Source: Acidobacteriota bacterium (lineage in GTDB: Bacteria; Acidobacteriota; Thermoanaerobaculia; UBA5066). From it: DNA of 10,601 nt. Below, one piece after another: positions 6,918 to 10,601 of this stretch (position 1 is its first letter; each line of letters begins with the position of its first letter). The notes beneath the pieces are model-generated. The model ran no database searches, was not told where the DNA came from, and saw only the letters and a list, made by a program, of their open reading frames with translations. The translations under genes and the position numbers were made by a program. The stretch is taken from the NCBI GenBank assembly GCA_016789625.1, contig JAEUQS010000839.1, positions 1 to 10,601 of the forward strand, in the 5' to 3' direction.

Positions 6918-7430
6918 TTACGCCGCGGACCGGTCCTCGACGCCGAGACGCGCGTCGGTCGTGAGCCGCTCCTCGAGCGCCTTCCAGCTCACGTCGGGCT
7001 GCGCCGTGAACGCCACGAGGTAGAGCGCGACCGCGCGGGCGTCGTACTTGGCGAGCAGCGCGTCGACGCCCTTCCCAACCTTCTCGGCATCGGGCTCGGG
7101 AATCTCGCCCTCGAACTCGAGGTGAGGTCCCTTGTGCGGAAGGCCGACCTCGTCGAGGAACGCGCCGATCATCTTCGGATGCTGCTTCGTGAGCGCCGCA
7201 GAGAGCACGAAGAGCGCGAGATCCGCGGCGCGCCGGTCGCGCAGGGTCCTGCGCACGTAGGTCTTTCGCTGCACCTCGGTGAGCTTCGCGAAGCGCCCGA
7301 TGGCGATGCCCTGATACGTCAGGACGCCGCCTGCGAGCTTCTCGGGAATCTCGTCGTCGGTGCAGGCCGAAAGCACGATGGAGTCGATCTCGTCGCTCGA
7401 GAGGAGCCGGAACAATTCATTCGCCTTCAT
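6918..7430 (-). CDS. Conserved-looking protein of unknown function, 170 aa
   Basis: I do not recognise this family. The product is small, soluble and without signal peptide or membrane segment. It looks mostly helical: MKANELFRLLSSDEIDSIVL at the start, a basic helix with KTYVRRTLRDRRAADLAL (57-74), and ALYLVAFTAQ (135-144) near the end. The middle reads FLDEVGLPHKGPHLEFEG (91-108), an ordered segment that looks conserved by eye. I chose ATG 7430. The frame extends to 7505, but its extra 25 residues are Arg/Pro/Cys-rich and would overlap the divergent helicase start at 7498. No Shine-Dalgarno precedes 7430. An extended -10-like element ends 10 bp upstream, so the message may be leaderless. 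The gene ends 16 bp before the beta-helix gene on the same strand, probably in one transcript. Whether the two products act together is not shown by sequence. Confidence -1.
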   Translation of the reverse strand: MKANELFRLLSSDEIDSIVLSACTDDEIPEKLAGGVLTYQGIAIGRFAKLTEVQRKTYVRRTLRDRRAADLALFVLSAALTKQHPKMIGAFLDEVGLPHKGPHLEFEGEIPEPDAEKVGKGVDALLAKYDARAVALYLVAFTAQPDVSWKALEERLTTDARLGVEDRSAA

Positions 7431-7497
7431 GGAGCCGCGGAGGATAGCAAGGCCTCCCACTTCCCCCGGAAGGGACCTCGGGCGACAATGACAGGCT
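7431..7497. promoter_or_regulatory. 67-bp divergent promoter region, unknown gene / SNF2 helicase
   Basis: Both flanking genes begin here and point outward. On the minus strand TTGCTATCCT (7450-7441) contains TG-n-TATCCT, an extended -10 form, ending 10 bp before ATG 7430. On the plus strand GACAAT (7484-7489) resembles a -10 hexamer at 4 of 6 positions and ends 8 bp before TTG 7498. I see no convincing -35 for either. If both are real, both messages start at or within a few bases of the start codon. Evidence is by eye only. Confidence -1.
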
Positions 7498-10400
7498 TTG
7501 TTCATCGTCCATGGCGGCTACCTGGCCGCGTTCGCCCGAGGATCCGACACCGATGGGACACCGGGGTTCTTCCTTTGGGGAGAGGCCGACGCGGCTCACG
7601 AGGTCCCTCGCGACGAGCATCCGCGCGACGTTCCCGTCGACCAGCTCGAGGAGGCCCTGCGCGCCGCGGGAGCCGCGTTCCCGGGCTCCCAGCGCGGCGC
7701 GCTCACGCGGACCCGCATCACTCTCTCGTTCCCCGTGTGGCACGGGCGGCCCGTCCCTTCGGACCCTGCGCTCCGCGACGTCTCCGACTATTCCCAGGCG
7801 GGCGCGCCGCACCTTTCGCCCCTCGAGGTGGACGCGCTCCTGGTGGCCCCCGACGCGATCCTGGATGCCCTCGTACCGCTGCCCGAGGCGCTCGCGCAGG
7901 GCCGCCTCACAGCCGGAGACGACCTCCTCTACTGGTGCGAGGCCGCCCGCTGGGTGTTCGATCTCCTCCACCGGCGGCGCGTCGCGCCGGCCTTCGAGGA
8001 GGCCCATCCGCGCTGGCGGCTCGTGCTCTCGGACTCGCACGAAAAAGACCGCCTGGCCCGTTTCGTTTCCGCGCTGCCGCCTCTGGCCCGAACCGCGAGC
8101 CTCGAGAAGGGCGGGCACGGCACCCGTCACGACACCGCGTTCCCCGCCGCGGCCGCCGTGCTCCGCGCGTTTCTCGACGACGTCACCGACGCCGGCGCGC
8201 GGGAGCTCCTGCTGTCGGTGCTGCCCGAGGAGCGCCGCGACCTGGCGGGCGACGAGCCGGAGCTCGCGCTCGTCGCCTCGCTCGCGATGTCGGCCAAGGA
8301 GATCTCCCAGGCCGGTCCTCCGGCCCTCTCGCCCGACAAGCTCTCGCGCCTTCGCGAATGGAGCCTCCCGCTCCTCGAGCCCGTGGAAGAGGGCACGCTC
8401 CGCCTCGGCATCCGGCTCGTGCCGCCCGAGCGCGGCGACGCCCCCGGCGCGTTCCGCCTGCGCTATCACCTCGAGGCGACGGAAGACCCGACGCTCATCA
8501 TCCTCGCGGAAGAGGTCTGGAGCGGCGGGGCCTCCGTGCGGCGGCTCGGTCGCCGCTTCGCGCACCCCGAGGAGGCCCTTCTCTCGCGCCTCGGCGCCGT
8601 ATCGCCCCTCTCGCCGCCCGTCGCGCGGAGCCTCGAGGAACGGCATCCCGTCGGGGCGGAGCTGTCCCTCGAGGAGGCCCATCGCTTCCTCACGAAGGAG
8701 GCCCCGCTTCTCCGCGACGCGGGCGCCTCGGTGCTCCTCCCCGGCGACGGCAAGATCACGCGCGTGCGGGTGCGTCTGCACGGCGAGGGCGGGAACCCGT
8801 CGGCGGTGACGCGCTTCGGCCTCGCCACGCTCGTGGAGTTCGACTGGCGCGTCGCGGTGGGAGACGAGCTCCTCACGCCCACGCAGTTCGAGGAGCTGGC
8901 CGCCCGCAAGATCCCGCTCGTCGACCTCCGCGGGGAGTGGGTGCTCCTCGACCCCGAGAGCGTCTCGCGCACGCTCGCGCTCTTCGACAAGCGCCCGTCG
9001 GGACGCACCACGCTTGGCGAGTTCCTGAAGCTCGCGGGCGGCCTCGAGACCGACCCCGGCGGCTACCCCATCGAAGAGGTCGTCTCCGACGGCTGGCTCC
9101 GTGAGCTCCTCGACCCGGTCGCGGCTCGCGAGGAGATCGGCGCGGTGGCGGCGCCACCCACGCTCACCGGCACGCTGCGCCCCTACCAGATGCGGGGTAT
9201 GGGGTGGCTGCGGTTCCTCCTCTCGCGCGGCCTGGGGGCCTGCCTGGCCGACGACATGGGCCTCGGCAAGACGATCCAGTTCCTCGCGACGCTGCTCCTC
9301 GCTCGGGAGGCGGGCGAGCCCGTCGGCCCCTCGCTCCTCGTCTGCCCCACGTCGGTCGCCGAGAACTGGGTCCGCGAGGCCGCGCGCTTCGCGCCCTCCC
9401 TGCGCGTCTCGGTGCACCACGGACCCACGAGGCTCGCGGGTGAGGCGTTCCGCAAGCACCTCGCCGAGACCGACCTCCTCGTGACGACGTATGCGCTCAC
9501 GCACCGCGATCGCGTGCTCCTCTCCGACGTCGTGTGGGAGTACGTCGCGCTCGACGAGGCCCAGAACGTCAAGAACCGCGACGCCGCCCAGTCCCGGGCC
9601 GTGCGCGCCCTGAAGGCCAAGCGCCGGGCGGCCCTCACGGGCACACCGGTCGAGAACCGGCTCTCGGAGCTGAAGGCCATCTTCGACTTCCTGAACCCCG
9701 GTCTCCTCGGCTCGGACGAAGACTTCCGCACGCACTTCTCGATGCCCATCGAGCGGCACCGCGATCGCGAGGCCGAAGAGCGCCTTCGGCGCATCACGGG
9801 GCCGTTCCTCCTTCGCCGCGCCAAGACCGACGAAGGCGTCGCGCCGGATCTGCCGGAGAAGATCGAGACGAAAGAGCTCGTGGGCCTCTCGCGAGAGCAG
9901 GCGACGCTCTATCGCGCCACGACCCGCGCGCTCCTCGAGGGCATCGGGCAGGCGCAGGGGAAGAGCCGGCGCGCCAAGGTGCTCCTGCTGCTCCTGCGGC
10001 TCAAGCAGATCTGCAACCATCCGGCGCTCTTCCTGCGCGACGGCTCGCGCCTCGAAGGGCGCAGCGCCAAGATGGACCGCCTCTTCGAGCTCCTCGAGGA
10101 GACGCTCGCCGAGAAGCGTCCGGCCCTGCTCTTCACCCAGTTCGCCGAGATGGGGCACATCCTCGTGCGGGCGCTCAAGGAGCGCTTCGCGAGCGAGGTG
10201 CTCTTCCTCCACGGCCGCGTGCCTCGCGGCGCGCGCGACGAGATGGTGAGGCACTTCCAGGAGGCCGAAACGCCGCCGCCGTTCTTCGTGCTCTCGCTCA
10301 AGGCGGGCGGCAGCGGCCTGAACCTCACGCGGGCGTCCCACGTCTTCCACGTGGACCGCTGGTGGAACCCCGCGGTGGAAGACCAGGCCACGGACCGCGC

Positions 10401-10601
10401 CTTCCGCATCGGCCAGAACCGCAACGTGCAGGTCCACAAGTTCGTCTGCAAGGGCACGCTCGAGGAGCGCATCGACGCCATGATTGAAGACAAGAAGGAT
10501 CTCGCGCGCTCGATCGTGGGAGCGGGTGAGGCCTGGATCACGAACCTCTCCGACACCGAGCTCGTGGACCTCGTCGCGCTCTCCCCCACCGCTGTGGACA
10601 T
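7498..10601 (+). CDS. SNF2-family DEAD/DEAH-box helicase (SNF2_assoc type), 3' partial
   Basis: This ATP-dependent DNA translocase (superfamily 2) has 1,034 complete codons in view. Residues 1 to about 380 are a variable N-terminal region; about 389-510 (LSLEEAHRFLTKEAPLL...SVLLP) matches the SNF2 helicase-associated domain. The motor follows: Q-motif-like LRPYQ (560-564), Walker A DDMGLGKT (585-592, K591), DEAQ box (686-689), motif III LTGTP (713-717), FTQF (879-882), motif V SLKAGGSGLNLTRA (933-946) and motif VI DQATDRAFRIGQ (962-973) with candidate arginine fingers R967 and R970. All core residues are intact. TTG at 7498 is chosen because an in-frame TGA lies at 7489-7491 and the sequence from MFIVHGGYLAAF matches the N-terminal style of the family. 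CAGG is the only weak ribosome site. The frame runs off the edge past ELVDLVALSPTAVD, near the usual C-terminus. The family lacks classical strand-unwinding activity; its cellular role (repair, transcription recycling or defence) is not shown here. Confidence -1.
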   Translation, partial: MFIVHGGYLAAFARGSDTDGTPGFFLWGEADAAHEVPRDEHPRDVPVDQLEEALRAAGAAFPGSQRGALTRTRITLSFPVWHGRPVPSDPALRDVSDYSQAGAPHLSPLEVDALLVAPDAILDALVPLPEALAQGRLTAGDDLLYWCEAARWVFDLLHRRRVAPAFEEAHPRWRLVLSDSHEKDRLARFVSALPPLARTASLEKGGHGTRHDTAFPAAAAVLRAFLDDVTDAGARELLLSVLPEERRDLAGDEPELALVASLAMSAKEISQAGPPALSPDKLSRLREWSLPLLEPVEEGTLRLGIRLVPPERGDAPGAFRLRYHLEATEDPTLIILAEEVWSGGASVRRLGRRFAHPEEALLSRLGAVSPLSPPVARSLEERHPVGAELSLEEAHRFLTKEAPLLRDAGASVLLPGDGKITRVRVRLHGEGGNPSAVTRFGLATLVEFDWRVAVGDELLTPTQFEELAARKIPLVDLRGEWVLLDPESVSRTLALFDKRPSGRTTLGEFLKLAGGLETDPGGYPIEEVVSDGWLRELLDPVAAREEIGAVAAPPTLTGTLRPYQMRGMGWLRFLLSRGLGACLADDMGLGKTIQFLATLLLAREAGEPVGPSLLVCPTSVAENWVREAARFAPSLRVSVHHGPTRLAGEAFRKHLAETDLLVTTYALTHRDRVLLSDVVWEYVALDEAQNVKNRDAAQSRAVRALKAKRRAALTGTPVENRLSELKAIFDFLNPGLLGSDEDFRTHFSMPIERHRDREAEERLRRITGPFLLRRAKTDEGVAPDLPEKIETKELVGLSREQATLYRATTRALLEGIGQAQGKSRRAKVLLLLLRLKQICNHPALFLRDGSRLEGRSAKMDRLFELLEETLAEKRPALLFTQFAEMGHILVRALKERFASEVLFLHGRVPRGARDEMVRHFQEAETPPPFFVLSLKAGGSGLNLTRASHVFHVDRWWNPAVEDQATDRAFRIGQNRNVQVHKFVCKGTLEERIDAMIEDKKDLARSIVGAGEAWITNLSDTELVDLVALSPTAVD

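Noticed and set aside
7431..7505. Longer N-terminus for the 170-residue protein, starting at 7505
   Set aside because: The extra residues (MNKACHCRPRSLPGEVGGLA...) look non-coding, and the start would overlap the divergent helicase start. The ATG at 7430 opens into an ordinary helix.
7511..8809. ATG-started 432-codon plus-strand frame inside the SNF2 N-terminal region
   Set aside because: The product is dominated by Ser/Arg/Pro. The overlapping frame from 7498 is continuous with the helicase domain and gives ordinary amino-acid composition.
6726..9104. Long plus-strand frame crossing the ends of three genes into the SNF2 region
   Set aside because: It spans genes on both strands and encodes an Arg/Pro/Gly-rich product. 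The helicase motifs lie in a different plus frame starting at 7498.
7417..10437. Open frame of about 1,000 codons on the minus strand, antisense to the SNF2 gene
   Set aside because: Its translation is low-complexity Arg/Glu/Ala/Leu sequence without domains, while the plus strand carries every SF2 helicase motif in order. Long antisense frames are expected in DNA with very high G+C at codon position three.

Overview
The window is GC-rich bacterial chromosome with six protein-coding genes and no rRNA, tRNA, CRISPR array, insertion sequence or phage gene that I can see. The mix is: exported proteins with Asp-box and beta-helix architecture, a TIG plus dockerin-like C-terminus of the 'GDANGNG...GAD' kind, and SNF2 and sugar-nucleotide enzymes with very high-GC codon use. 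It resembles Acidobacteriota of the Thermoanaerobaculia type or a similar soil or sediment lineage. That placement is inference from protein style; there is no marker gene here to settle it.

Layout, left to right. (1) 1-2217 (+): the 3' part of a large exported Asp-box (BNR/sortilin-like) beta-propeller protein whose 5' end lies outside the window. (2) 2361-3374 (-): an extended-SDR NAD-dependent sugar-nucleotide epimerase/dehydratase. (3) 3440-4222 (+): a family 2 glycosyltransferase, divergent from the epimerase across 65 bp. (4) 4265-6901 (-): a secreted 878-residue beta-helix protein ending in a TIG domain and two dockerin-like calcium-binding repeats. (5) 6918-7430 (-): a 170-residue protein of unknown function, 16 bp upstream of gene 4 and probably co-transcribed with it. 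(6) 7498-10601 (+): an SNF2-family helicase/translocase with its family-specific accessory domain, starting at TTG and running off the right edge within its last residues.

The two convergent junctions (genes 1/2 and 3/4) each hold a GC-rich hairpin without a T tract. The two divergent junctions (2/3 and 5/6) are short and must carry back-to-back promoters. Genes 2 and 3 plausibly act together in glycan synthesis (sugar-nucleotide supply and transfer). Genes 1 and 4 are cell-surface or secreted proteins. Gene 6 is a DNA-directed motor with no functional link to the others that I can see. No defence, secretion or biosynthetic cluster is complete in the window, so I do not claim an undescribed multi-gene system.

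The most distinctive item is gene 4. It has three internal modules with a period of about 200 residues, and a tandem dockerin-like tail encoded by a near-identical 99-bp-period DNA repeat. Its promoter-proximal partner is an uncharacterised small protein whose transcript may be leaderless.
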